In this document: one piece after another, positions 8,302 to 17,675 of the stretch | Layout: every line of letters starts with the position of its first letter | How positions within the stretch are numbered: position 1 is the first letter of the stretch | Origin: an uncultured Caulobacter sp. | GTDB lineage: Bacteria; Pseudomonadota; Alphaproteobacteria; Caulobacterales; Caulobacteraceae | Assembly (NCBI GenBank): GCA_913776195.1 | Contig: CAJYMH010000021.1 | Location: 124,001-188,000, forward strand | Length of the DNA stretch: 64,000 nt | Direction of reading: 5' to 3' | Notes under the pieces: model-generated | What the model was told of the DNA's origin: nothing | Databases searched by the model: none | What the model saw: only the letters and a program-made list of their open reading frames with translations | Made by a program: the position numbers and the translations under genes

Positions 8302-8658
8302 CTAGGGCAGCTTCCAGCACCTGATGGTAATGCGCTCGCGCTCACCTGCCTGGCGCTGGACCAGCAGGCGGGCCACCTGGGCGTCGTCGTGGAAGGCGTA
8401 GCCCTTGATGGAGTCGAGCAGCGCCTTGGCCAGATTGTCGAGGTCGAGCCACGGCGGCTCACCCACATAGTCCATGCCGATCTCGACGGAGAACTCGCCC
8501 CAGGCCGGACGCGAGCCGCGCCATGCCTTGCGGAAGAACTCGTAGATCAGCGGCTTGTAGTACTTGGCCTGCGTGGTCAGGCCGTCGACGACCAGCTCCA
8601 GCACGCCGTCGATCTCGCGCGCGCGCACCTTCCCGTGATGTGTCCAGCCGTCATCCAT
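8302..8658 (-). CDS. RusA-family Holliday-junction resolvase-like protein
   Basis: This 118-residue product carries the RusA signature WLDLDNLAKALLDSI with Asp72, Asp74, Lys78 and Asp82, followed by FHDDAQVARL with Asp91 and Asp92. In E. coli RusA the equivalent acidic residues bind the catalytic metals that cut four-way junctions. The length matches RusA at about 120 residues. RusA genes are most often in prophages, but no phage gene is near this one. It stands alone between the serine hydrolase and fumC and is convergent with the former. It may be a domesticated resolvase. Activity is inferred only from the motif. Confidence 0.8.
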   Translation of the reverse strand: MDDGWTHHGKVRAREIDGVLELVVDGLTTQAKYYKPLIYEFFRKAWRGSRPAWGEFSVEIGMDYVGEPPWLDLDNLAKALLDSIKGYAFHDDAQVARLLVQRQAGERERITIRCWKLP

Positions 8659-8741
8659 GAGGCTCCATAGAGCCTTACGGCTTTGCAGTCGCCCCCCGGC
8701 CCGTTAAACCGCCCCCAACACGCGTTCAGGGGATTGAGCAC

Positions 8742-10133
8742 ATGACCGCCAACCGCACCGAAACCGACACCTTTGGCCCGATCGAAGTCGCCGCCGACCG
8801 CTACTGGGGCGCCCAGGCGCAACGCAGCCTCGGCAACTTCAAGATCGGCTGGGAAAAGCAGCCCCTGCCCGTCGTCCGCGCCCTGGGCGTGGTCAAGCGC
8901 GCCGCCGCCGAGACTAACCACAAGCTGGGCAAGCTGGACGCCGAGCTGACCAAGGCCATCGTCACCGCCGCCAACGAAGTCATCGAAGGCAAGCTGAACG
9001 ACCATTTCCCGCTGGTCGTCTGGCAGACCGGGTCGGGCACCCAGTCGAACATGAACGCCAATGAGGTGATCTCGAACCGCGCCATCGAGATCCTGGGCGG
9101 CGAGATGGGTTCCAAGAAACCCGTCCACCCCAACGACCATGTCAATATGAGCCAGTCGTCGAACGACACCTATCCGACGGCCATGCACGTGGCCTGCGCG
9201 GAACAGATCGTCCACGACCTGCTGCCGGCCCTGAAACACCTGCACGCCGCCCTGGCCGCAAAGGCCGAGGCGTGGAAGGACATCATCAAGATCGGCCGCA
9301 CCCACACCCAGGACGCCACCCCGCTGACGCTGGGCCAGGAGTTCGGCGGCTACACCCAACAGGTCGCCAACGGCATCGAGCGCATCGAGCAGACCCTGCC
9401 CAAGCTGATGCAGCTTGCCCAGGGCGGCACCGCCGTCGGCACCGGCCTGAACGCCCCCATCGGCTTCGCCGAGGGCGTGGCCGAAGCGATCGCGGCCATC
9501 ACCGGACTGCCCTTCACCACCGCCCCGAACAAGTTCGAGGCCCTGGCCGCCCATGACGCCATGGTGTTCAGCCACGGCGCCATCAACACGGTGGCCGCCT
9601 CGCTGTTCAAGATCGCCAACGACATCCGCTTCCTGGGCTCGGGGCCGCGCGCGGGTCTGGGCGAACTGGCCCTCCCGGAGAACGAGCCGGGCTCGTCGAT
9701 CATGCCGGGCAAGGTCAATCCGACCCAGTGTGAAGCCCTGACCCAGGTCTGCGTGCAGGTGTTCGGCAACCACGCCGCCGTCACCTTCGCCGGCAGCCAG
9801 GGCCACTTCGAGCTGAACGTCTTCAACCCGGTGATGGCCTACAACTTCCTGCAGTCGGTTCGTCTGCTGGCCGACGCCGCGATCAGCTTCACCGACAACT
9901 GCGTGGTCGGCATCGAGCCCCGCATCGACAACATCAAGAAGGGCGTCGAGAACAGCCTGATGCTGGTCACGGCCCTCAACGGCCGCCTCGGCTACGACAA
10001 CTGCGCCAAGATCGCCAAGACCGCCCACAAGAACGGCACGACCCTGCGCGAAGAGACCGTTGGCGGCGGTTATCTGACCAACGAAGAGTTCGACGAACTG
10101 GTCCGCCCGGAAAAGATGGTCAGCCCAGGCTGA
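8742..10133 (+). CDS. fumC: Class II fumarate hydratase
   Basis: Fumarase C interconverts fumarate and malate in the TCA cycle without an iron-sulfur cluster. The 463-residue length is standard. The superfamily signature [15 protein letters not shown] is present with the catalytic Ser in its flexible loop, as are [33 protein letters not shown] and [16 protein letters not shown], which form the active site with residues from three subunits. The ATG at 8742 is the family start ([16 protein letters not shown]). It is monocistronic and ends just before a strong hairpin terminator. Confidence 0.97.
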   Translation: MTANRTETDTFGPIEVAADRYWGAQAQRSLGNFKIGWEKQPLPVVRALGVVKRAAAETNHKLGKLDAELTKAIVTAANEVIEGKLNDHFPLVVWQTGSGTQSNMNANEVISNRAIEILGGEMGSKKPVHPNDHVNMSQSSNDTYPTAMHVACAEQIVHDLLPALKHLHAALAAKAEAWKDIIKIGRTHTQDATPLTLGQEFGGYTQQVANGIERIEQTLPKLMQLAQGGTAVGTGLNAPIGFAEGVAEAIAAITGLPFTTAPNKFEALAAHDAMVFSHGAINTVAASLFKIANDIRFLGSGPRAGLGELALPENEPGSSIMPGKVNPTQCEALTQVCVQVFGNHAAVTFAGSQGHFELNVFNPVMAYNFLQSVRLLADAAISFTDNCVVGIEPRIDNIKKGVENSLMLVTALNGRLGYDNCAKIAKTAHKNGTTLREETVGGGYLTNEEFDELVRPEKMVSPG

Positions 10134-10158
10134 TCAGCTTTTCAGGGCCGAAGAATGG

Positions 10159-10191
10159 AAAGGGCGGCTCTTCGGAGCCGCCCTTTTCTTA
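10159..10191 (+). terminator. fumC terminator, probably bidirectional
   Basis: A perfect 12-base-pair stem (10159-10170 with 10175-10186) closes a TTCG tetraloop and is followed by T-rich sequence (TTCTTATTT). On the minus strand the stem is also followed by TTCCATTC. The stop codon of the convergent yccF gene lies in its tail, so the hairpin serves the 3' ends of both genes. Confidence 0.85.
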
Positions 10192-10584
10192 TTTGCGCAC
10201 CACCGCTGTCCCAATCGGGGCGAGGGCGATGCGGGCCAGTTGCAAATCCTTCAGGGCGAAGGGGATGCCGATAATGCTGATGAATTCCGCCACGGCGATC
10301 ACCAGGTGCGCCAGGGCGATGTACCAGCCGCCCAGCACGAACCAGATCACATTCAGCAGGAAACCTAGCGGCCCGGTGCCGATGTCCCCGCCGCTGATCG
10401 CTGAACGCGACACCACGTCCTTGCCGAATGGCCAAAAGGCGAAGCCCGCGATGCGCCAGGCCGCGCCGGTATAGGGCAGGCCTACGATGGTGAGGGCGAG
10501 CAGCAGCCCCCCCAGCAGCCAAAGCAGGCCCGCGAGCCAACCGCCGAGAAAGAACCAGAGCACATTGAGGATGAAACGGATCAT
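10189..10584 (-). CDS. yccF: YccF-domain inner-membrane protein
   Basis: This 131-residue integral membrane protein consists of two repeated YccF units: MIRFILNVLWFFLGGWLAGLLW at the start and LGFLLNVIWFVLGGWYIALAHL from about residue 74. Each unit is followed by a conserved IVGLPYTGAAWRIAGFAFWPFG or IIGIPFALKDLQLARIAL segment. The fold is predicted to have four membrane segments. The family is widespread and without an assigned function. It is a single gene that converges on fumC and lies 32 bases after ispB on the same strand, so it may be co-transcribed with it. Confidence 0.88.
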   Translation of the reverse strand: MIRFILNVLWFFLGGWLAGLLWLLGGLLLALTIVGLPYTGAAWRIAGFAFWPFGKDVVSRSAISGGDIGTGPLGFLLNVIWFVLGGWYIALAHLVIAVAEFISIIGIPFALKDLQLARIALAPIGTAVVRK

Positions 10585-10616
10585 CCCCGCACTCTGTCAG
10601 AGCTTTGGCGCAGACT

Positions 10617-11627
10617 CTAGGCTCGACGGCTGACGGAGAAGTCAGCCAGTTGCTCCAGGGCGTCGCGCCAGTCGTTGGCGGGGAAGCCTTTCAGAGCCGC
10701 CTTGGCGGCCTCGGCGTAGTCGGCGGCGAGGTCCAGGGTCGCCTCGATGGCGCCCGTCCCGACCATCAGTTCGCGCACGCGGGCGAAGTCGGCGTCGGTC
10801 TGCTCGCGGCGGCCGACGGTGCGCTCCCAGAACTCGGTCTCCTTGGTCCCGCTGCGGGCGATGGCCAGCAGCAGCGGAAGGGTCGCCTTGCCTTCGCGGA
10901 AGTCGTCGCCGGCGTTCTTGCCCAACGCCTCGGTCGTACCGCCATAGTCGAGAGCGTCGTCCACCAGCTGGAACGCCAGGCCCAGGTTCATGCCATAGGC
11001 GCGCAGGGCGGCGGTCTTCACCGTGTCCGCTCCAGCCGACACGGCGCCAGCCTCGGCGGCGGCGGCGAATAGCTCGGCCGTCTTGGCGCCGATGATCTCG
11101 ATATAGACGTCCTGCGACAGGTTCAGGTCGTGGCTGCGCGTCAGCTGCAGCACCTCGCCCTCGGCGATGACGCGGCTGGCGCGGGCCAGGATCTCCAGCG
11201 CCTTGATGGAGCCGGTCTCGACCATGAGTTCGAAGGCGCGGGCGAACAGGAAGTCGCCGACGAGCACGCTCTGAGCGCCGCCCCAGATCAGATGGGCGGC
11301 GACCTTGCCCCGGCGCAGCTGGCTGCCGTCCACGACGTCGTCATGGAGAAGGGTGGCGGTGTGGATGAACTCCACGGCGGCGGCGAGCTTTAGGCAATTG
11401 TCGTCGGGCGCGCCGGCCAGGCGGGCGGCGGCGACGGTGATCAGCGGACGCAGGCGCTTGCCGCCGGCCGCGATCAGGTGATCGGCCAGGGCGGGGATGA
11501 TGGCGACGTCGCTCTGCATGCGGTCGGTGATGAGGGCGTTCACCTTCACCATGTCGTCCGCCGAAAGGCGGACGATGGGATCGACCGAACCGGGCCGGCG
11601 TGCCTGAGCCGTGACGGCTGCGTCCAA
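10617..11627 (-). CDS. ispB: Polyprenyl diphosphate synthase (ubiquinone side chain)
   Basis: This trans-long-chain prenyl transferase makes the side chain of ubiquinone from farnesyl and isopentenyl diphosphate. The first aspartate-rich motif is DDVVD (Asp96, Asp97, Asp100) and the second is DDALD (Asp223, Asp224, Asp227). GGKRLRP at 55-61 binds isopentenyl diphosphate. The 336-residue length fits octaprenyl or decaprenyl synthases; product length cannot be read here. The start is TTG at 11627, supported by GGAG 9 bases upstream and by the family N-terminus MDAAVTAQ; the first in-frame ATG, 25 codons later, would cut conserved sequence. It is divergent from the methyltransferase gene. Confidence 0.93.
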   Translation of the reverse strand: MDAAVTAQARRPGSVDPIVRLSADDMVKVNALITDRMQSDVAIIPALADHLIAAGGKRLRPLITVAAARLAGAPDDNCLKLAAAVEFIHTATLLHDDVVDGSQLRRGKVAAHLIWGGAQSVLVGDFLFARAFELMVETGSIKALEILARASRVIAEGEVLQLTRSHDLNLSQDVYIEIIGAKTAELFAAAAEAGAVSAGADTVKTAALRAYGMNLGLAFQLVDDALDYGGTTEALGKNAGDDFREGKATLPLLLAIARSGTKETEFWERTVGRREQTDADFARVRELMVGTGAIEATLDLAADYAEAAKAALKGFPANDWRDALEQLADFSVSRRA

Positions 11628-11731
11628 AACTTAGCGCTCCACAAATTCCCCGAACATCGCTCGACGTTGCGGGTGGCCTACTGGTCGGGATAGGTCAGGG
11701 GGGAACCGAGGGCAAGGCTTGAAAATACGCC

Positions 11732-12472
11732 GTGGATGACGTCGCCGAAGATAGTGTGCTTAACGGCCGGGTCCGCCTTAGACAGCCGACTGGCGGCTAT
11801 CGAGCGGGTCTCGACGCCGCACTTCTTGCCGCAGCTTGCGATGCGACGAATGGAGCGCGGGTCGTCGAACCCGGATGCGGCGCGGGCGGGGCCTTGCTGG
11901 CCGCGGCGGTGCGGCGATCCGGCGCAAGCTTCGTCGGGATCGAGCGTGATCGCGCCGCCGCCGCCCTCGCCCGTGAGAACACCACGCTTAACGGCCTGAC
12001 GGATCGGGTCGAGGTCCTGGAGGGCGACGTCCTGGCTGGCTTTCGCCCCCTGGCGCTGCCGACCTTCGACGCGGCCATGGCCAATCCGCCCTTTTTTGAC
12101 GATCCTAAGGCTTTGCGGGCGCCGGCGACGGCCAAGACGGGCGCCTGGATGGCCGATGGGGGCCTGGAGGCCTGGGCGGCCTTCCTGCTGAAGGCGGTGC
12201 GTGAAGGGGGGACGATCACCATCGTCCATCGCGCCGACCGGCTGGCGGATATCCTGGCCTTGCTGTCGCCCAAGGCGGGCTCGTTCAGGATCCGTCCCGT
12301 GCATCCCTTCGCCGACGAGCCCGCCAAGCGCGTGCTGGTGCGGGCGATCAAGACCGGCAAGGCGCCGCTTGTCCTGCTGCCGCCCCTGGTGCTGCACGAG
12401 CGCGGCGGGGCCAAACACACCGCCAAGGCCGAAGCGATCTTGCGCGGAGAAGCGGCCCTGCCCTGGGCCTAG
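11732..12472 (+). CDS. TrmN6/YfiC-like N6-adenine methyltransferase
   Basis: This 246-residue Rossmann methyltransferase resembles TrmN6 (YfiC), which methylates A37 of tRNA-Val. The SAM-binding motif I is VVEPGCGAGG at 44-53, the acidic ribose-binding strand is FVGIERD, and the catalytic NPPF motif of N6-adenine methyltransferases is at 118-121. The N-terminal RLRQPTGGYRAGLDAALLAA is the signature of this family. The start is GTG at 11732. The gene is back-to-back with ispB, an arrangement I recall from other alphaproteobacteria. Its stop overlaps the stop of the convergent next gene by 4 bases. Confidence 0.85.
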   Translation: MDDVAEDSVLNGRVRLRQPTGGYRAGLDAALLAAACDATNGARVVEPGCGAGGALLAAAVRRSGASFVGIERDRAAAALARENTTLNGLTDRVEVLEGDVLAGFRPLALPTFDAAMANPPFFDDPKALRAPATAKTGAWMADGGLEAWAAFLLKAVREGGTITIVHRADRLADILALLSPKAGSFRIRPVHPFADEPAKRVLVRAIKTGKAPLVLLPPLVLHERGGAKHTAKAEAILRGEAALPWA

Positions 12473-13032
12473 CCCGCGTACTGGCGGATCGCCTCAAGGC
12501 ACAGCTGCAAACCGGTGAGGTCGCGCAACGGGTCTTCCGTGACAACGATGAACAGCCGCCGCGCCTCGGCCCAGAGCATCAAGGTTTCCGGCAGGCCGAA
12601 ATCCTCGATCAGGCAGCCGTCCTGGTCATAGGCCGCGCCGTCCTCGCCGATCTCGACGCCCACATAGCCCGACAGGCGCGTCGCCAGGTCGGCGTCATCC
12701 TCGACGGTGATGTTCATGTAGGCGAAGACCGGCTTGCCCAGCCCCGACAGCGCCCCCGCCTCGAAGGCCGCGCCCGGATCGGCGCTCGGCCCCCGCCACG
12801 GGGTCAGGTCGATCACACCCGCGTCAGCCTGGCGCATGGCGGCCATGCGGGCGGCGTAGATCTGACGGGCGAGAAGTTCCGATGGCTCCTGGGCCAGCAG
12901 GCCGCCCTCGTCGGGCAACAGGGCGATCAGACCCGCGGCGTCGCACAGGGCCCGCTGCAGCCCCATCTGGCGCACGGCGTCGGGAAGCCAGGGCTGGGGG
13001 CCGGCCAGGTAGAGGGAACGGATTGAACGCAT
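12469..13032 (-). CDS. Nucleoside 2-deoxyribosyltransferase-like protein
   Basis: This 187-residue protein has the Rossmann-like fold of nucleoside 2-deoxyribosyltransferases. The N-terminal strand-loop SLYLAGPQPW carries the LAGP motif, ARQIYAARMAAMRQADAGVIDLTPWRGPSADPGAAFEAGALSGLGKPVFAY covers the acidic catalytic loop (Asp in DPGAAFE), and GKPVFAY is the following strand. In the family the enzyme exchanges bases on deoxynucleosides. The C-terminal half (DQDGCLIEDFGLPETLML) is also typical of bacterial members. It lies downstream of ilvC behind a terminator and probably has its own promoter. The exact substrate is unknown. Confidence 0.8.
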   Translation of the reverse strand: MRSIRSLYLAGPQPWLPDAVRQMGLQRALCDAAGLIALLPDEGGLLAQEPSELLARQIYAARMAAMRQADAGVIDLTPWRGPSADPGAAFEAGALSGLGKPVFAYMNITVEDDADLATRLSGYVGVEIGEDGAAYDQDGCLIEDFGLPETLMLWAEARRLFIVVTEDPLRDLTGLQLCLEAIRQYAG

Positions 13033-13059
13033 GGCTCATCTACGCCCGTGAAGGCGGCA

Positions 13060-13096
13060 AGAAAAAGCCCCCCGCCGTCGAACGGCGAGGGGCCTT
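13060..13096 (-). terminator. ilvC terminator
   Basis: On the minus strand, GCCCCTCGCCG pairs with CGGCGGGGGGC around a TTCGA loop and is followed by TTTTTCTT. It lies directly downstream of the ilvC stop at 13118, a clear intrinsic terminator. Confidence 0.88.
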
Positions 13097-13117
13097 GGCC
13101 TTCGGATGGGTCGGGCC

Positions 13118-14158
<1,041 letters not shown>

Positions 14159-14252
14159 TTAGAAGCCGGATCACGCAATGTCTGCCCGGCGAAAGCGGGG
14201 CTATCCAGCGTTTTTTTGCGCCGTCGTCAAGGGTGGCGGCGATCTGGCGAAA

Positions 14253-14281
14253 GAAAAAACCCCGGCCTGACAGCCGGGGTT
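14253..14281 (-). terminator. Terminator of the RcnB-like gene
   Basis: On the minus strand AACCCCGGC (14281-14273) pairs perfectly with GCCGGGGTT (14266-14258) and is followed by a run of six T and then CTTTC. It lies directly after the stop of the RcnB-like gene at 14292. Confidence 0.9.
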
Positions 14282-14291
14282 GATCCTGCTC

Positions 14292-15164
14292 TTACCAGAA
14301 GAGTCCGTAGTAGACGCTGAGCACGCGCCCGGTCCAGATGTCCACCAGCAGGGCGTCAGGCCCCACCCGGACCCATTCCGTGCCGATAGGCGGCAGGCCC
14401 AGTCCGTAGGTTCCCCAGTTCAGGTAGTAGCTCGACCCGAACCAGCCGCGCGGCAAGAAGTCGCCATAACCCCAGTTGCGGGCGTACCATCCGGAAGGCG
14501 GACGATAGGCCGGCGCGCGGAACCGGCGGGGCGCGTGATAGCTGCGCTGCCAACGGCGCTCGTCGTACCAGCCGCGACCGCGATCGCGGTCGCGCATCTG
14601 CGACGGTCGGCGATAATCGCGGTCGAAGCGCTGGTCGCCCCGGCGGTCATTGTCCCACCGGCGATTGTCATCGCCCCGACGGTTGTCGCCGCGCCGGTCA
14701 TTGTCGTTCCAACGATAGTCGTTTCGGTTCCAGTCGCGGTTCTGGTCTCCGCGGCGTTCATTGTCGTTCCGGCCATCGGGGTGGCCGTTGTTGCGACCGT
14801 CATTGCGGTTGTCGTCGCGGCGTTCGCCGCCGCGGTTCCAGTCGCGGTCGCCCCGGTTCTGCGGCGCGGCCTGCGGCTGGGTATAGGCGGGCGGAGAGGT
14901 CGGAGCCGCCTGGGTCGGGGTGTAGTTCCGGGGGCTGCCGGCGTCAGGGCGTTGACGCTGGCCGCGATCGCCGCCCCAGTCGCCACGGCCGCCGCCGCGA
15001 TCACCACGATCGCCGCCGCGCTCCATACGTTGCTCCTGGCGGCCGCCACGGTCTTCGCGCGGACCGCCGCCACGCTCGCGCCCGCCGCGTTCCTGGGCGA
15101 GCGCCGCGGTCGCGGTCGTCGCCATCAGGGCGAGGGTCAAAGCGGTCGTCATCAAACGCTTCAT
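14292..15164 (-). CDS. Exported RcnB-like protein with an Arg/Asp/Asn/Gly-rich region
   Basis: This 290-residue exported protein has a signal peptide (residues 1-23, ending in ALAQ). A long low-complexity region follows, rich in Arg, Asp, Asn and Gly (about residues 24-200, many short units such as RGGDRGD and RRGDN). The C-terminal part ends with WVRVGPDALLVDIWTGRVL and is the RcnB domain, named after a periplasmic protein involved in nickel and cobalt homeostasis in E. coli. The low-complexity part is also encoded by near-repeats such as GGCGGTCATTGTC. Metal binding is not shown by any His or Cys cluster here, so the function is open. It is monocistronic with its own terminator. Confidence 0.82.
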   Translation of the reverse strand: MKRLMTTALTLALMATTATAALAQERGGRERGGGPREDRGGRQEQRMERGGDRGDRGGGRGDWGGDRGQRQRPDAGSPRNYTPTQAAPTSPPAYTQPQAAPQNRGDRDWNRGGERRDDNRNDGRNNGHPDGRNDNERRGDQNRDWNRNDYRWNDNDRRGDNRRGDDNRRWDNDRRGDQRFDRDYRRPSQMRDRDRGRGWYDERRWQRSYHAPRRFRAPAYRPPSGWYARNWGYGDFLPRGWFGSSYYLNWGTYGLGLPPIGTEWVRVGPDALLVDIWTGRVLSVYYGLFW

Positions 15165-15286
15165 GGTCTAACTCCAGGGGCTTGGGCTGTTCCATGATCG
15201 GAACTCGGCCCGCGCCCGTTGCCCTGATCTAATGGGGCCTGGCGCATGAACCGCGCTTGAATGTGACGTGCAGGAGAAATGAGGCC

Positions 15287-15838
15287 ATGGCGACGCCCCA
15301 GGACGTGATCGGCTTCTGGACCCAGGCAGGTCCGGAGAAGTGGTTCGCCAAGAGCGACGCCTTCGACCAGGCCATCCGCCTGCGCTTCGAGCCCACCCAC
15401 TTCGCCGCCGCGCGCGGAGAGTACGACGCCTGGACCGCGAACGTCGAGGGCGTCCTGGCCCTGCTGCTGCTTCTCGACCAGTTCCCGCGCAATTTGTTCC
15501 GCAATTCCGGCCATGCCTTCGCCACCGATCCCCTCGCCCGCAACGTGGCGCGTGAAGCGCTGGCCGCAGGCTTCGACAAGCAGCTGGCCCCGAAGCTGCG
15601 CCCTTTCCTCTATCTGCCGCTGCAGCATTCCGAAGCCATGGCCGATCAGGATCAGGCCCTCGCACACTTCAACGCCTTGGCTGACGAGCAGGGTGATCCG
15701 GAAATCGCCAAGTGGGCCCGTCACCACCACGCGATCATCGCCCGCTTCGGCCGTTTCCCCCACCGCAACCGCCAGCTTGGCCGCAAGACCACCGCCGAGG
15801 AGCGGGCGTTTCTGGAAGAGGACGGATTCACGGGCTGA
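15287..15838 (+). CDS. DUF924 family protein
   Basis: This 183-residue soluble all-helical protein has the DUF924 pattern: VIGFWTQAGPEKWFAKSDAFDQAIRLRF, then LLLLLDQFPRNLFR, FLYLPLQHSE and RHHHAIIARFGRFPHRNRQLGR. The conserved acidic and His residues resemble a tetratricopeptide-like family with no known reaction. I prefer ATG 15287 (MATPQDVIGFW) to the in-frame ATG at 15257, because family members begin close to VIGFW and a GAGG stands just upstream. It is on the plus strand before thyA with an 82-base gap and probably has its own promoter. Confidence 0.85.
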   Translation: MATPQDVIGFWTQAGPEKWFAKSDAFDQAIRLRFEPTHFAAARGEYDAWTANVEGVLALLLLLDQFPRNLFRNSGHAFATDPLARNVAREALAAGFDKQLAPKLRPFLYLPLQHSEAMADQDQALAHFNALADEQGDPEIAKWARHHHAIIARFGRFPHRNRQLGRKTTAEERAFLEEDGFTG

Positions 15839-15920
15839 CGAATCAAGTTGTGGATGGCCTGGGGACGGGTCCGAAAACCACGCGAATCAGCCGACCTTCG
15901 TCCTGTAGACAGAGAGGCGA

Positions 15921-16769
15921 ATGCCAATGACCGCCATCACCCTCCTGAACCCGCCCGCCGCTGCTTGGGATCATCCCGAGCGCCAGTACCTGAACCTGCT
16001 TCAGGACATCCTCGACAACGGGGTGCAGCGCGGCGACCGCACGGGCACCGGCACGCTGGGCGTGTTCGGCCGGCAGATGCGCTTCGACCTGTCCAAAGGC
16101 TTCCCGGTCCTGACCACCAAGAAGCTGCACCTGCGCTCCATCATTGTTGAGCTGCTGTGGTTCCTGCGCGGCGAGACCAACATCGCCTGGCTGAAAGAGA
16201 ACGGCTGCTCGATCTGGGACGAGTGGGCGGACGAGGACGGCGAGCTTGGCCCCGTCTATGGCAAGCAGTGGCGCTCCTGGGCTACGCCGAACGGCGAGAG
16301 CATCGACCAGATCGAACGCCTGATCGAAGGCCTGAGGACCAATCCCAACAGCCGCCGCCACATCGTCTCCGCCTGGAACCCGGCGGATGTCGAGGACATG
16401 GCCCTGCCGCCCTGCCACTGCCTATTCCAGTTCTTCGTGGCGGACGGAAAGCTGTCCTGCCAGCTCTACCAGCGCAGCGCCGACGTGTTCCTGGGCGTGC
16501 CGTTCAACATCGCGTCGTACGCCCTGCTGACCCTGATGGTCGCCAAGGTCGTCGGCCTGCAGCCGGGCGAGTTCGTCCATACCCTGGGCGACGCGCACCT
16601 CTATCTGAACCATCTCGACCAGGCCCGCACCCAGCTGACGCGCGAGCCCCTGGCTCTGCCGACCATGAACGTGGCCGACAAGCGCGACCTGTTCGCCTTC
16701 ACCTACGAGGACTTCCAGCTGGAAGGCTACGAGGCCCACGCCCACATCAAGGCCGCCGTCTCGGTCTGA
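15921..16769 (+). CDS. thyA: Thymidylate synthase (folate-dependent)
   Basis: ThyA methylates dUMP to dTMP using methylenetetrahydrofolate and releases dihydrofolate. The catalytic Cys is in [11 protein letters not shown] (Cys165). The dUMP-binding Arg motif is [14 protein letters not shown], the folate region is [14 protein letters not shown], and the C-terminal tail [10 protein letters not shown] is normal. At 282 residues it is close to the 264 of E. coli ThyA. ATG 15921 follows GAGG by only three bases; ATG 15927 ([10 protein letters not shown]) has better spacing and may be the true start. The stop overlaps the ATG of the next gene (ATGA), and folA, which recycles the dihydrofolate, is third in the operon. 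Confidence 0.96.
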   Translation: MPMTAITLLNPPAAAWDHPERQYLNLLQDILDNGVQRGDRTGTGTLGVFGRQMRFDLSKGFPVLTTKKLHLRSIIVELLWFLRGETNIAWLKENGCSIWDEWADEDGELGPVYGKQWRSWATPNGESIDQIERLIEGLRTNPNSRRHIVSAWNPADVEDMALPPCHCLFQFFVADGKLSCQLYQRSADVFLGVPFNIASYALLTLMVAKVVGLQPGEFVHTLGDAHLYLNHLDQARTQLTREPLALPTMNVADKRDLFAFTYEDFQLEGYEAHAHIKAAVSV

Positions 16770-17074
16770 TGTCCCGTCCCCTCGCCGCCCTCACCGACAA
16801 GGTCATGGCCGTGTCGGACATCTACGCCGCCAATTACGGCATCGACCGTGATCGCGACTGGGCGCTGATCAAACTGCAGGAAGAACTGGGCGAGCTGTCC
16901 CAGGCGCACCTGCGCCTCACCGGCCGCGGCCGGGGCGAGGCCAGCGAAGCCGACCGAGCGGCCGAAGCCGCCGACGTGCTGTGCATGCTGCTGATCTACT
17001 GCCGTCAGGCCGGTGTCGATCTGGACGCCGCCGTGGACGCCAAGTGGCTGGCCTGGCTAAGAGAGCCAGCATGA
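16769..17074 (+). CDS. MazG-like nucleotide pyrophosphohydrolase
   Basis: This 101-residue all-alpha NTP pyrophosphatase has the metal-binding helices of the MazG/dUTPase superfamily: KLQEELGELSQAHLRL (the ExxE pair, residues about 32-47) and EAADVLCMLLIYCRQ (the ExxD pair). Such enzymes cut nucleoside triphosphates to monophosphates and pyrophosphate. Both ends overlap neighbours by ATGA, with thyA upstream and folA downstream, so translation is coupled. The placement suggests it cleans or feeds the deoxyuridine/thymidine nucleotide pool, which is an inference. A single MazG domain of this size is normal. Confidence 0.85.
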   Translation: MSRPLAALTDKVMAVSDIYAANYGIDRDRDWALIKLQEELGELSQAHLRLTGRGRGEASEADRAAEAADVLCMLLIYCRQAGVDLDAAVDAKWLAWLREPA

Positions 17075-17586
17075 GCGTCATCCTCACCGTCGGCCCCGTG
17101 GCCCGCGCCCTCAACGGCGTGATCGGCCGCGACAACGACCTGCCCTGGCGGCTGAAGTCGGACCTGGCGATCTTCAAGCAGACCACGCTCGGCAAGCCGG
17201 TGATCATGGGCCGCAAGACCTGGGACAGCCTGCCCCGCAAGCCCCTGCCCGGCCGTACCAACATCGTCCTGTCCCGCGACGGCTCGTTCGAGCCGCACGG
17301 CGCCATCGTCTGCGAGAGCTTCCTGGAGGCGACCCAGATCGCCCGCGAGCAGGCCGAGGAGGACGGCGTCGACGAGGTCTGCGTCATCGGCGGCGCCGCC
17401 CTGTTCGAAATGGCCTTGCCCAAGGCCCGCCGCCTTTATGTCACGGAGGTGCAGGCCGAGATCGAGGGCGACGTCTTCTTACCCGCCTTCGACGAAAGCG
17501 CCTGGACCGAGGTTCGCCGCGAGGAGCATCCCGCCGGCGAGGGGGATGACCACCCCTTCATTTTTCGGGTGCTGGAGCGGCGCTGA
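17071..17586 (+). CDS. folA: Dihydrofolate reductase
   Basis: FolA reduces dihydrofolate to tetrahydrofolate with NADPH. The 171-residue product begins MSVILTVGPVARALNGVIGRDNDLPW and has the substrate-binding Asp in DLAIFKQTTLGKPVIMGRKTWDSL. NADPH-binding segments are GRTNIVLSRD and VCVIGGAALFEMALP, and the ending PFIFRVLERR is typical. The start at 17071 overlaps the stop of the mazG-like gene (ATGA). Pairing with thyA makes sense because thymidylate synthase is the main source of dihydrofolate. Confidence 0.96.
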   Translation: MSVILTVGPVARALNGVIGRDNDLPWRLKSDLAIFKQTTLGKPVIMGRKTWDSLPRKPLPGRTNIVLSRDGSFEPHGAIVCESFLEATQIAREQAEEDGVDEVCVIGGAALFEMALPKARRLYVTEVQAEIEGDVFLPAFDESAWTEVRREEHPAGEGDDHPFIFRVLERR

Positions 17587-17675
17587 TCGGTTGACGCGGC
17601 GGCAGCCTCGCCATCCCCATCCATCTACGCTCATAGTCTCCCCATCGCCCGGCAGAGGCGGACAGGGAGCGCATC

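Noticed and set aside
14481-15100. Repeated RGD and GGCGGTC-like units that could be read as a CRISPR or tandem array
   Set aside because: The units are irregular, of unequal spacing and lie within a protein-coding frame with matching amino acid repeats.
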